A stretch of 64,000 nucleotides of DNA from Liolophura sinensis (Eukaryota > Mollusca > Polyplacophora > Chitonida > Chitonidae): NCBI RefSeq assembly GCF_032854445.1, contig NC_088295.1, positions 45,619,385 to 45,683,384 of the forward strand, in the 5' to 3' direction. This document shows, piece after piece, positions 48,254 through 60,349 of the stretch (the first letter of the stretch is position 1; each line of letters opens with the position of its first letter). The notes below the pieces were generated by a model. It ran no database searches and was not told the DNA's origin. It saw only the letters and a program-made list of their open reading frames with translations. Position numbers and translations under genes: made by a program.

Positions 48254-51200
48254 TCACAAATATCTAAACTTCTGCTTCTGGAAATCGTAGTGGTGCCCAA
48301 AGTTGATCAGGGACATCTGCAGGTTGCAGAGCTGCCTAGGCTTAGGAGGACTTCCAGTGCGTATCTCTAACAATGATTTTTTGAGCACTTTTTGACATTC
48401 TTGTATGGCAAGCCGAACCTCTAGCACAGGTTTGGAAGCTTTTAACATGCCATCATTGATAGGAAAAACCAAAAAGTAGTTACCCACTTGTAATGGTGGT
48501 CCACTTTTTGGAGGCGACTTTGTGCAGAGAGAGAACTCCTTGCAATATGCTGTCCACTTCTGACCCTATATGAAGCATTTCCAGGTCGAGGGCCAAATAG
48601 ATGCCTGTCACTAGTTGAAAATGAAGATCTGTTTAAATTCCTGGCTAGCAGTGGTGTAACTACGTTACACCGACTATTGGAATATGATCTTTGGACAAAT
48701 CCAGAGGAACTCAAATTGTCCATGCTCACACATGATTTTATGCCTAGTTGTTTTGAGGGTGACCACTCTGAAGAAATACCAGTAGAAGAAGCAGAGGGTT
48801 TCACGGAAAGAAGGAAAATGGGCTTGGACCTACAAGTTCTAGCAGTCTGAGACCCGGAAGGTGCTCCATTCTGGCTGTTTTTCCTTCTAGAGCGTGGTTT
48901 CTGTTTGCCTATGGATGCATTTGCATTTGTGGCACTTGGACATCGATCAGATTCAGAAGAGAAAGCACTATCAGAGTTCACAGATAATTTTGACTCCTGT
49001 TTTACCTTAGTATTCTTAGTGGTTCCAGCTTTATTATCTTCCAGAGACTTCTGGTTTCTTGGAGTTGCACCAAGGCTTTCCTTGCTTTCTTTCTACCCAC
49101 TGTTGCAGGTGACTTGGGCCTTGTTGATCCTCTGTCCTGTTTTCTCGTCTTTTGCCCCTGATTGCTCCCATGGCTGCTTGGCACTTGAAAACCCTGAACT
49201 GTCGCTAGCCTGTTGTTTTATGTCACCTCTGTCTTTGATGATAGGTAGACCACCACCTGCCATTGGTCTTAGGTTAGTCACAACAGGTTCATCATCACTG
49301 TCCTCTTCTTCAAACTCATAGCAATAAGATGTTTTGTTCTGAGAACTAAGAGACATGGTGCTTCCTCCAAACTTTGCCAAGCCTGCCTTACTGAAACTGT
49401 TAATACTTGCAGTCCTTTGTCGACTCACCAAAGACTGCCTTCTTGCATACACAGAGGTGTTGCACTTGTTTCTAGTTGGACTTTGGCAGTTTATTGCCAA
49501 AGACTCACCTCTTTCTTTGTCAGATTCTTTAAATCTCATTAGTCCAGCAGATCATGAATTAAAGGTTTCTTTACAATGGAATCTGCCTGACAGTCCATGC
49601 CAAGAGCTGGACTGAAATTTACTTCCAGCAGCCAAGGCTTGAGGTTTTCGTCAATAATGATGTCAAATCCGTAGAGTTCAAAACAGTTGTTTACTTTAGG
49701 AACTTGTGGAGCTTGCATGATGAGAGTAAGAATCACAATGTTGGTAATCCTTGCGAACAACATTCGGTCATCAATGTTGTTCTGGTGGAAATAGTGTCGT
49801 AGTTGTGTTAATGTCCATTTGCAGCCAGGCCCAACCCGTTCTTTGTCGGTTGTATACTCTGGGCTGTGTTTATTTATTGAAGTGTTTGTTAAATGAGAGA
49901 AAATATTGTTTAACGAGTCCAGGTCGAACTTCTCGGTGCTGAATCGCACTAAAACCCTTCTTGTATATGTAGATGGCTAGAGGTTGAAAACATGGCACAA
50001 GAACATAGATCCTAAGGTCAAATTTGTAGCCACCAATCAACAGTGGGTTGGCTATGTATCTTTGGACAACGGCAGAGCAGTCATACTGGAGATTAGCCAG
50101 CTCTCTGAACAGAAAAATTCCTCTTCCCCTAGACAAATCGGCTGGCTTGCAAATCCACAGGACCATTTTGGGATCTTCCAGCTGACGTAAACCGGTGTAC
50201 TCTGACACAAACTTTGTGTAATCATTTGGCAAATTGAAGGCAACAGGGCTGAAATTGTAGACACCATTTCATAAATGCCTTTCATACGTTTCAGGTTTCT
50301 TGCCAAACAATCCTTTTTGGTTATGGACAAAGACTTTGGAAGTGGTTCACTCTTTTGCCATGGCATAATGAGATCATAATCTCCAGTTCGAAAACGTGAT
50401 GTTCTCCAGAACAAATTCCAGTCATTATCCTCTTGTTCATCTTCAAACTCCACCCAACCTCTCTCCAGAAACACCTGTCTCACAAGATCAGGGCCCTGGC
50501 CATTTTCATTCAAACGAAAAACAAAGGCGCCAAGTTGCCTCATTTCCTCTGAAAGAATTATACTTTGAAACTTCCATTCTCACAGCTTATGTAACTTTAT
50601 AACGTTTATGTCTTCTCATGGTTAATTCATGCAAACACAGATCTGACAAAATATAACGACATCTGTATCTCTGACTCTTGATAAATGTAAAAGACATCAA
50701 CTATTCTGAAAAACAAAACAAAACAAAAAAAACATTCAGTAAGAGAATGTAAACTTAGTGTTTATAAATTGTGATGAAATGAAATGGCCAAGACATTACC
50801 AAATATATGCATACACAATCATTTTCACTTATTTAACTTACAAACAAATATAAATATTTTAAGGTCCATTTATTGACAGGATATGCTGTATCTACATTTA
50901 TCAGGCATCAGACAAAAATACTCTGCTTTTCATTGGACAGCATCGGTCACGTGGGAGACGATTAGATGAGTATTCCTATAATTCTGCAGCCAACATCATA
51001 TGTGTATCCGACTTGGCTATCTTCCTTTGTTTGTGTGTGAAAACAATGGTCATTATCACTGAAGTGATATGAGGGTCACTGACACCATCTATTTCCGTAT
51101 CCTATCACTGAGTAACCATGTAACAATAGTACACAGCTAGTGCCAACTTAATATACTGTATTTCACCTTAAACTTGGATATACTTTAAGATAGTCATCAA

Positions 51201-52894
51201 GGCCTTAATATGATACTTTTGATGCCAACTCTTAAGTTTTTCTGTTAAGACAATTAATCAAACATCACAAAACACTTAAGTGGGACCATGTGGTAGATGA
51301 TTCTATCAAAATCAAAAAAACATGTCACTTAAAACATGCTAAACTTCAGGTGAAATACAGCATATGGTGATTATGATGTACTGCTGCAGTACTGTCTAGA
51401 ACAGAAAGCTACCAAATGTAATATTTAATACTGTTTTTTAAATTGAATTACACCTGTTCCAATGGATAAACATCAAGTAATCAATTATGTGTCTGACATG
51501 TTCATGTGAAAGACATATAAACAAAATGTTTTCAATAAACTAGTGGTTTCTTTCTTACACATGTGCTGTGTAAAATCACAAAAGTGAACACGACTACATT
51601 ATTTCATCGAAAGTGTAACTAATTGGTTTGAAACGCATTTCATTAATAAATAAGTTAATAAATAATTTGATAGATATAGACCTCTAAGAAAGCAAGCAGC
51701 TACTTTATTTACGTAACAATTTTGTTCTTCAAATTAGCTTGAACAGAAATAACTTTAAAACTGCCTTCATTTTTAATGGGCTTCTATAACGACATACAAA
51801 TTTTTTTATTGACTTAATTGTTGTTTAATGCCATACCTAAGATTTTAATCGGTCACATTTAAAATTATTTTCTGTCATAAGTATGGGATAATTGTATAAG
51901 CATATACTATACTATATTCTACCTTTATACAGCTGTACTTTCTTTGCTGAATCTGTGGATCTGTACATAGCTTATTAAAAGTTAATCAAACAATTTAGAT
52001 CAGACTTTTGTAAGAATTTAATATACACACAAATCTCCAGAAATGCACTACACTTGTAACTTACTGTGTACTGAGGTAAGGTAGGCATGTCTTACAACAT
52101 TCATATGCATGTGATCAGACATTGCAAAAATTAACCTGAGGTATAATATATGGTTATAATGTGGAGGAACTGAAATCATATGTAATTGTCAATAACACCA
52201 CAAACTTATATCCAATATGCCAGAACACAATTATCGTAAATGTTTATTGTAGTTACAGAGCATGGTAACTTGCTTTAGTGAACTGAGATATATTGGATCT
52301 TTCACAGAACAGATAGCCTTTGTAGGCCTACCCTGGTTGTCACTTATTATAAAAGACTGACAACTTCTCAAGAATCTATCAATTATGTACTCTCAACACA
52401 CTCTCATGTACACGTATTTTAGGTCTACCATTTGTCCGTGGGTAAAGCTACAAGTATGCCGCCACAGGTGGCCTACTGCTAAGGTCTATAGAGCAGTTAT
52501 TAATTCTGAACAGTTTGGGGGTCAGGCGATAGCGAAAAGACATACATATGCTTGGCGTGACAGGTCTTGGAAATACACGAGTGCTGTTTGAACGGACACG
52601 CATCGAACTGTGCTACGCGTGTTATTGGGTGACAATTTACAAGCACACACAGCCTAGGAAACTGTAAAAGAATATAATGGTTCAAAGTTTCGAGTACATC
52701 GGCACTGCATGACCAAGTGGGACGAAGTAACACATCACGATTACAAGTTCGCTCCGATCGGGTGCATCTAGCAGTTTATTCGATTTACGAGAAGCGAGAT
52801 ACATGTGTCAGTCTTAATTTACAATTCCTGAACAACTACTGATCCAGATTCACTTACCTTGTACAGTCAATATCTGCGAAATTACGCCGTACAT
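48254..52894 (-). pseudogene. TTLL2: TTLL2: tubulin polyglutamylase-type gene with six frame breaks
   Basis: Tubulin-tyrosine-ligase-like protein 2, a family that adds glutamates to tubulin tails, notably in cilia and sperm. First coding exon 52894-52858 (MYGVISQILTVQ, donor GTAAGT), then one large exon from 50548 (acceptor TTCTTTCAG) in matching phase 1. Seen across frames: GAFVFRLNENG; ERGWVEF; DWNLFWRTSRF; DYTKFVSEYTGLRQLEDP; CKPADLSRGRGI (ATP binding); NPLLIGGYKFDLRIYV; HLTNTSINKH; NCFELYGFDIIIDENLKPWL then LEVNFSPALG (catalytic). A Ser/Arg-rich tail follows, then GNYFLVFPINDG, typical of the TTLL2 C terminus. The frame breaks near 50260, 49952, 49540, 49141, 49085 and 48485, mostly at short homopolymers. 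No in-frame nonsense codon is seen outside the shifts. It is either a young pseudogene or a cluster of assembly indels; the other genes here have none. Confidence 0.88.
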
Positions 52895-53693
52895 TCTAAG
52901 CGTCAATGTTCGTCTGCATTTTTCGATCGCTCATGCTTGACGCTGTGTAAACGGTGTTTATATCACGTGACATTAGTGATGGTGGTAACATCCAATCAGA
53001 AAAGTTCTTACATATTGAGTTCAACCTTGTTCTCAAGTGCAAGGTGTTGGCTGTTCCTAAACCTTGCACAGCTGTGTCTGGGACTGTTATATTAGTCCCA
53101 GACTCTATATAATGTAGGTAAAAGGAGGAAGTGGGTTGGCGGTATAAGCATATTGATTACCCCGGAACTGTCTGGGGGATTTAGGGACAATATTATGAAT
53201 TTGCAAAGCTGCTCTGAAATTACAATGGCGTTTGGGCCGTTCTACCATTAACGTTTAACATTCAGACCTTGACACTTTTTTTTTTTAATGTAGCACTTGG
53301 TAGCCTACTACGGGCCTAATTTAAAAGACCTTAGATTCAAATGTAGCCCTACCAGACCCGTAAAGATCCGTAAAATTTCATACAACTCAGGATCTAATAC
53401 CTGTGACTAATATAACAGTCTGTTATATTAGTCCCAGCTAATGCGATGGACTAATCTGGACTCTCCCCTTTCAGCGGCAAAATTTTACCTCCTCCCCTGC
53501 GCCACCCTTCCCATTTAATGGCCATAGGCATTTGCGAATTTTATATATTTTTTTTAAATAAAGGAATAAGTAGACTTTAACCATTTTCATTGCGACACGC
53601 ACCGGGTTGACGTTCGAACCGCCAGACGTTTTCTAGGCTATTTATAGGTATATAAATAATTGTGCAATGCATTCTACATGTAATTGACATTAA
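52895..53693. other. Upstream region of TTLL2
   Basis: Probably includes the TTLL2 promoter. A short upstream open frame (ATGCAG... TAG, eight codons) precedes the proposed TTLL2 start. A perfect palindrome with 14-base arms lies at 53405-53433 (GACTAATATAACAG and its complement around one base). A related shorter copy (GTTATATTAGTCCCAG) lies at about 53086. I see no gene. Confidence 0.45.
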
Positions 53694-54231
53694 AGGATAA
53701 AAAAATGTAAATATCAAACAATACCAGTGAAAAGAGTATGCATTTCCTCGCAGGTGCATGTCATAAGATAAATTCTAACACGTACCTCAAGTTGATAAAT
53801 TATAAATAAAGTCAGCGCCAAAAGCCGTTGTGGGCGACTCCATTTTGCCTAAGAACTAGTCCTGAAGTCTTCTGTGTTACGAGGAGAATTGCCGTCGGAA
53901 ACCGCCGAAGTGCAGTTCGTACAGTACAGTTCGTTTTTCCGCTTGGCGATCGGGAAACCGGAAAATTAGACGTAGGTTCCAAGTTTACACGAACAAGATG
54001 GCAGTTTCAACGACTCTCATTGGCTGAGAGGCAACACAGCCCCAGCATAAATTACAGCATGTTAAAGATGGAGGACGCGATGGATTCAGCGATTTATGTC
54101 AGCTTTGACGTTTTCAGGCTTTACGTGTATGGCAAGGAAAAGTCGCAAAATTTTGCAGCAGGCACCACCAGATAGAAAAAATGTGCTATTTTCAGCCTAC
54201 AGTGTCATTTTTTTTTAAGTTTTCGTCTCCT
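53694..54231. mobile_element. Possible TTAA-flanked nonautonomous element
   Basis: Bounded by TTAA at 53690-53693 and 54232-54235. The ends resemble those of the element at 33776 (AGGATAAAAAAATG on the left; AGGAGACGAAAAC reading in from the right). The interior is GC-richer, contains CATTGGCTGAGAGGC, and holds a 115-codon open frame (53828-54175) with no recognisable domain. The inverted repeats are short, so this is tentative. Confidence 0.35.
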
Positions 54232-54352
54232 TTAACAGAATGAACCAATAATCTGTATGATATTGGAGACAGCGACCTCACTGATCGAAGGCCGATAGGC
54301 CTATGCCTATGTAACCTACTTTTATTTGGCCACTCATCTAAGCCCCAAATAT

Positions 54353-54540
54353 GGATATTATCAGAGGTACATAAATCTAGGCGTACATATTAAATTAAGA
54401 GGGAAGCATGCGGAGTGTCATTTTTAAAAGTTTTCTTCTCCTTTAACAGAATGAACCTATAATCTGGATAATAATAATGTGGATATTACCAGAGCTACAT
54501 AGGTCTAGGCGCACATGTTAGAGGGAAGCATGCGGAGCCG
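54353..54540. repeat. 128-bp tandem duplication
   Basis: GGATATTATCAGAGGTACAT, then GAGGGAAGCATGCGGAG, recurs 128 bases later (54481 onwards). The unit includes TTCTCCTTTAACAGAATGAA, also seen at 54225, so part of it derives from the element end just upstream. Confidence 0.75.
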
Positions 54541-54655
54541 CTGCGTTATATCGTAGTACGCATGCAAGTTCCCTTATCGTCCATGCAGTGGGATGGAAAC
54601 TGGGGGCGATGTTACTAAAAATAGGCAGCGCCATAACAGATTTATCCATGATGAA

Positions 54656-55920
54656 TGTTTCTGAGGCCTTCGAATTATAATATGGCTGTTAATTTCCCCT
54701 GCAACTTTAGATCAGAAAGTTTGTCAGTGCTTTCATTCAGGGATAAACCCGGCTGCCCTCAAACTATATGTATATGTAAAGGAAATATGCTTGATTTGCA
54801 CTTGAAACACTAATCAATGAAATCAATAGTCAGATAATCTTGATAAGGCTTTTATATTAGCACGAATGTACAAATCGCAATCTTTATTCGATCAACTGGT
54901 CACACGAGAAGTGCCTGTATGAGATATATACCATTCCTTTCTGTAAGTTTGCATGACTGTGCCCCAAGGCTCTGGCCCGATTAACCAGAAGAGAGATGCT
55001 ACTTAAAATACACAACGCAAAACTCAGGTATTCTGGGAAATAACTGTTTGTTGTTAGTCCGAATACGCTAACACCGACTTTTCCCCATTATTGAATTCAT
55101 CAAGCAATGCTCATTGAAACCGATAGATGGGGAATGATTCAAAGGGAACCTGACACTCTTATATGCAGTGTATATACTAATGATTATGTAAAAAAATTAG
55201 TCAAATCACCCGTTTAGTAATCTGTCCATCAGCGAGATAAGTCAGTCAGTCAGGTTTGAGAACATATTGTTCTATGAAAGATTACTGATAGAACAGTTTC
55301 GAGTTCGAACTCTTTTATTTCTAACGGTAAATTCATAGTCCATCACGTGACCTGTCCAAATTTTGTGGTTATGCAACTATTTTTGATCACTTTTACTATA
55401 ACATAGGTGTAACATAAAAAGATTATTTGGAGTAGATGAACGATGTAGAAAATGAAAGAGCTGACCTTTAGTGGACTTAAGGAGTTCCTGAAGAAATGAG
55501 GTGTCATTTATGCATTTAGAAGACGGTAAAACAGATAAATAAATGTCAGCTAAGGTTGTTTAACAATTTTGGCAAGTCACACGATGCAGAATAACTATTT
55601 TTACCTTTAGCGACAAAAGAGTTCGAACGCGAAACTCCCCTATTGTAACGTTGTTGGCAAACGTTTTTAGCCTATTGTCGCGTTTATGACCTCACGGCGT
55701 CCTCATTGTCTTGCGTCACAATAGCTTCCCATGTGAGACGTGCGATCTTTGTCGGTGACTGATTGGTCAAAACGACTCACGTGACGGAGACAATCAGAGC
55801 GCGCGCGCTTCGTTGATAAGATATGCCTGCAGTTTAGTATAACATAGTCAGTGAATAAACGTTAACAGTCTAATGAAATTAATATTTAGGGCATCGTATG
55901 ACCTGAATTGATGGGACAAT
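54656..55920 (+). promoter_or_regulatory. Upstream region of STMND1-like copy A
   Basis: This 1.26 kb aligns with 58978-60349 upstream of copy B, so the duplication carried the promoter. The best conserved block is 55660-55870. It has an inverted CCAAT box (ATTGG at 55762-55766), an E-box CACGTG at 55778-55783, and a GCGCGCGC run at 55800. Two upstream ATGs precede the main start: one at 55898 (three codons) and one at 55911 opening an overlapping out-of-frame frame of about 54 codons. Confidence 0.6.
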
Positions 55921-56481
55921 ATGGGTTGTGTACAGTCCAGAAGGAAGAACAGAAGGGTAGCTCCATTGTCCACGGAGACAAGGCCGTCGAGCCGGGAAGT
56001 CACCATGGTCCAGACCATTTATTTACCTCTGTCAATGCAGCCTGCTCTCGAGGAGCCCCGCAGGAGGAAGACTGAAGAAGAGGTTCTGAAAGAGCTGAAG
56101 GAAGAAGGTCTCTTGAAATGTGAGACACTCCGAGAAAAAAAGAATGGCAGTGTTGCTTTCTACGTATCTTTGGATGGCAATCCCTATCCATCGGGAAAAC
56201 CTCGGCTTTTGGAGCCGATTGAGCTGAAACAAGAGCGAGAGAAGATCAGGGAAAATCTTAACGACAGGATGAACAAGGCGACGATGCTCAGAAGACAGAA
56301 GCTGTCTAGAGTGAAGAGGAAAGCTCGGATTATTTCGGCAAAACAACGCCAAGCCATGGTAAAGAAACAAAAAGCCGATGAGGAGCACCGAAGGATCCAC
56401 AAGGAGCGACTTGAGGAGAAGATGGAGCGGGCCTCCAGGAACCGTCAGTCTAGGCTGGCGAGTGATGGACAGATGTGTTAG
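55921..56481 (+). CDS. STMND1-like (stathmin-domain) protein, copy A
   Basis: Single-exon gene, 186 residues. Start MGCVQS fits N-myristoylation of Gly2, with Cys3 as a palmitoylation site and a basic patch (RRKNRR) behind it, so the protein is probably membrane-tethered. A stathmin-like module follows: EEEVLKELKEEGLL (about 51-65), a strand segment GSVAFYVSLDG (about 77-87), GKPRLLEP, then a highly charged helix (about 97-180; repeats of K/R and E with QKLSRVKRKARI). The order MGC, short helix, hairpin, charged helix matches stathmin domain-containing protein 1. Known for the family: tubulin binding through the long helix. Confidence in the family is moderate because the charged helix alone is weak evidence. 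No intron is needed, and a polyadenylation signal AATAAA lies at 57292-57297. Confidence 0.72.
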   Translation: MGCVQSRRKNRRVAPLSTETRPSSREVTMVQTIYLPLSMQPALEEPRRRKTEEEVLKELKEEGLLKCETLREKKNGSVAFYVSLDGNPYPSGKPRLLEPIELKQEREKIRENLNDRMNKATMLRRQKLSRVKRKARIISAKQRQAMVKKQKADEEHRRIHKERLEEKMERASRNRQSRLASDGQMC

Positions 56482-57300
56482 AGAAAGCGGGAGAGAGAGA
56501 GTCCAGAGATGCCACCACTGCAGGGCAGTGGGTACATGTACAGCTACGACAGACAGAGAGATATAGAGGGAGAGACATTGAAAGACAAGATACGGTACCA
56601 AAGACCATCGATGGTACGCAAGAAAGACAGTAGGTATGTCAGAGTTTAGTCTACACGAGGATGACGAACAACAGATGGAGGAAAACTACACAAGATAAAC
56701 AGATCAAACGGATGAAAAATCGGGTATATAACTGACAAAAAGAGACAAAAGAATCTTCTCATAAGTTCAATCAATATATTATAGATGAACAGTTTACAAG
56801 AGAGAATTTCATACATTTCATATCCTCACAATAATGTAGTACGTGATGCGAAATTATCATTTTTGAGTCAAGTAAATTTACATCTATTGATCAATGAACT
56901 TATACCGATGCGACAAATCCTAAATGTTTTTTTTTCTACAAGACATCAATCATATTTTAACTGGAAAAGCATTGCGTGCTGTAAGAATGATGGCATATGT
57001 GATAAAATTGGCAGGCAATAGATATAGTTACAGGCATTATACATTTAAAGCCACTGCATGCATGTTTGCCTTACAACTATTTTTTAGAAATTAATATTAT
57101 CATCTGATGAAAGAGATCTTTGAAACCGAAAACATGCAATTCAACACTTAGCTATACACCAATTATCATTTCAGCGAATCAGAGGCAGTTGCATAAAGCA
57201 TTCAAATGTTTATGTTCTTTTTTGCTTTGTTATCTCGATTGTTTCTCTTCAACTCGAAGACTGTATCAGTATATACCCTGTGAAACATGGAAATAAAGGA
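56482..57300 (+). other. 3' UTR of STMND1-like copy A
   Basis: Aligns with 60911-61695 after copy B. Relative to B, copy A has an extra segment of roughly 200 bases (56880-57085) and lacks about 100 bases present in B after 60930. GA-rich purine tracts follow the stop in both. Confidence 0.65.
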
Positions 57301-58977
57301 CTGATTTTAAAATATACAGGGTGCGTATTCAACATGTGTTATTTTTGTTAGCAACAGAGCTGTTTCATTTGCATTTTTAATACTTGAAGATCCCTTTATT
57401 CCACGTACGAAAATATTCTTTATTTACCTAAAATTCACCTCAAATATTGTTTTGTTTCCTGCATATCACGCGTAGCCCTGGGTGAAATCTTGGCCGTTGT
57501 AGAAAGGAATTAATAAAAAAAAATTAATAACATTTTTGGGAAATTTCCAGCTAAAGTATGTGCTAAAATAGACATGAATATTGATTTATGCCTTGTGGTC
57601 AGACGGTGGACACGTCCACTTCTCCGGTCTGTATCTGAGGCATATCATTTCACTGCAAAGTCTTTGTTCACATATACTAACTTTATCCGAATTCATCCCA
57701 TCGGAATCGTCTATATAAAAAGAAACGTCAGATTAGCTGATATATGATTGCATATAGGTCCCAATCAATGTACAACCTTTATTTGGTTTATTTGATTGGT
57801 GTTTTACGCCGTACTCAAGAATATTTCACTAATACCACGGCAGCCAGCTTTATGGCGTGAGGAAACCGGGCAGAGTCTGGCGGAAACCCACGACTACCCG
57901 CACCTTCCCACGTGCGGCAATGTACACTAGTTGGAGTATATACGCTGATGGGGAATCATATAAAGAGAGTTCGGTTTACCTCTTTATCTATTTGTGTACC
58001 CGTGGCATTATAGACAGCCCTGCATTTAACTAGGCCACATGATTACGTGCAAGGTATACGCTCAATAATCAAGTGTGAAAAATCCCTGGTATTGAAGCCG
58101 ACAGAAGGGAGACTACTTTGCACCCCAAATATGTCGTGAGTAGCGTTCAAACGTGCGGTCAATATGCAGACGAAGGATTTCCTAGTTGATATTTACAAAG
58201 CTTTAATGTGCAGGCTACTGATGGCGTAAACTGATGTTTAGTCCTACATCCAGATGTAGTTTACTGTAAAGTATGCCAGCCATTCCGGGACCAAACTCCT
58301 TTCAAATATAGGAGGTTTGTACTCACTTTATCCGAGTGTGCTTGCCTTGGATATAAATCTGTATATACATTGAGAAAGCAGAAAGATGTATGGTAGAGAG
58401 ATTGTGTGAGCATGCCTCTGGGCAGAACAACCAGGTCAATAACCACTTGAAAGAATGTACCAATTTTATTTATTTTTATCAGTTTCACGACGTGTTGAAC
58501 CCCGTTTCGGTAGAGAGAGAGAGAGAGTGGGTCAAAAACACTGTTCTCAACAACACAGAAGTGAATGATCGTGCCAGAAGGTGGGATGATTTGTTGTTGA
58601 AGTGGGCAATACACGTTCATAAAGCCGAATTAAATCATGGGGTAAAAGCTTGTAAAAAGAATTGTCAGTGTTTTACTGAGCGTAAAATACTGTTCGCCAG
58701 CCCAAGGTCAAGGTATCGCTACTACCATTGTTAGTGATACTGCTATTGTTCTTGTTACAGCTTTTGAGTTACAGAATTGGTTTGCTTTTTATAGGGATAA
58801 CAGTTCACTATTAGGATAAATATACATGTATATAAGCTCTCAACACACATCTGTTGCCTTGTAAATAATCCTCGGAGTGACCTGCGTACTTTATTATGTG
58901 AAGTTAGTGGATCTAATGGATTCTGATATCTGTGCCTATGTGATTTGTGGAGAAGGGAAGGATTTATATATCGTGTA
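57301..58977. other. Spacer between the duplicated genes
   Basis: Unique sequence between the two duplication units apart from one SINE. A 114-codon open frame at 58390-58734 (plus) contains a GAGAGA run. It has no recognised domain and probably is not a gene. Confidence 0.4.
57783..57920 (-). repeat. tRNA-derived SINE, head-truncated
   Basis: TTATTTGATTGGTGTTTTAC, ACTCAAGAATATTTCACTAA, AGGAAACCGGGCAGAGTCTG, ending at CCCACGTGCGGC. Confidence 0.9.
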
Positions 58978-60349
58978 TGTTTCTGAGGCAGCTGCAGCCT
59001 TACATCAGAATGTTTGTCGGGTTAAAAACCTCGTGATGTGCGGTGCTTTTACTCACCCATTAAACCTGGCTGCCCTCAATTAATTTACGTATACGTAAAA
59101 GAAATATACTTCATCTGGACGATCAATGAAATAAATATTCAAATAATCTTGAACAGGCTTATATGTGAGGACAAATCGCGATCTGGTCATACCAGAAGTG
59201 CCTGATCATAAATTATGAGATATATGCCACTCCATTATATAAGTTTACATGACTGTGCCCCCAGGCTCCAGCCTGATTAGACAGTAGAGAGATATTACTA
59301 AAAATAGACAACGCGATACTAATGTATTATGGAAATTATTGTTTGTTGTTAATCCCATGATAACTTGAACCTAATACCACTGACTGGGCTGACGTGGAGA
59401 CCGGGGCAAAATTGGTTGATTGCTCTGTCTATAGCCATTTCGGACAAATCGACAGGGCCCTTCTTCCCAAATAACGCATTTTCATGAACAATTTTACAAA
59501 AATAATTCACGATACATCTGTCTATAAAAATGGCCCGAAAAACCTAAGACCGGCTTTTATCACCATTGAATTCACCAGTCAATGTCCTGGAACAGATAGA
59601 TTGGGAATGATTCTAAGCTAACCTGACACACATCCTTGTATATTTGTATATGCTAATGATTGTGTAAAAAAAATAGCCAAATCACCCGTTTATTAATCTG
59701 TCAATGAGAGAGATAAGTCAGCCATTCAGACTTGAGAATATGTTGCAGACTTTGCAGATTATTGATATGAGAGTTTCGAGTTCGAACTCTTTTATTTCTG
59801 AAGGTAAATTCATATTATATCACGTGACCTGTCAAAACTTTTTTGGTTATGCAACTATTTTGATCACATTTACTATAACATAGGTGTCACATGAACAAGT
59901 TATTTTGGGTAGATGAAGGATTTAAAAGACTGAAGAGCTGGCCGTTTGTGGACACGGTAAGACAGGTAAATTGATGTCAACTAAGGTTGTTTAACAATTT
60001 TGGTAAGTCACATGATCAGTAGAACTGTCTTTACCTTTAGCCGCAAAAGATCTCGAACTCAAAACTCTCCTATTGTAACGTTGTTGGCAAACATTATAAC
60101 CCATTGCCGCGTTTATAGCGCATCACGACGTCTTGCATCATAATAGCTTCCCATGTGAGATGGCGATCTTTGTCAGTGGCTGATTGGTCAAAACGACTCA
60201 CATGACGGAGACAATCAGAGCGCGCGCTTCGTTGATAAGGTGTGCCTTCAGTTTAGTGTAACATAGTCACAGTGAGTGAAGAAACGTTAACAGTCTCATT
60301 GAATCAACATTTATGGCATCATATGACCTGAATTCATGACACATGCAAT
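58978..60349 (+). promoter_or_regulatory. Upstream region of STMND1-like copy B
   Basis: Paralogous to 54656-55920. The inverted CCAAT box is kept (TGATTGGTCAAAACGACTCA at 60180-60199), but the E-box is CACATG instead of CACGTG, as expected from CpG decay, and the GC run is two bases shorter. The upstream ATG differs too: ATGACACATGC at 60336 opens an out-of-frame frame of 60 codons overlapping the gene, in a different frame from that of copy A. Confidence 0.6.

Noticed and set aside
48905-49942. Plus-strand open frames of up to 138 codons opposite TTLL2
   Set aside because: They are antisense shadows of the conserved TTLL2 coding exon.
53828-54175. 115-codon plus-strand open frame
   Set aside because: It lies inside a putative TTAA-flanked element, has no domain, and its composition follows the GC-rich interior of that element.
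56000-56601. Minus-strand open frame of 189 codons opposite STMND1-like copy A (and its twin opposite copy B)
   Set aside because: It is a mirror of a Lys/Glu/Arg-rich coding helix; it has Leu/Ser-rich composition with no domain and depends on codon bias of the sense gene.
58390-58734. 114-codon plus-strand open frame between the STMND1-like copies
   Set aside because: It contains a simple GAGAGA run, has no recognisable domain and no counterpart in the duplicated units.
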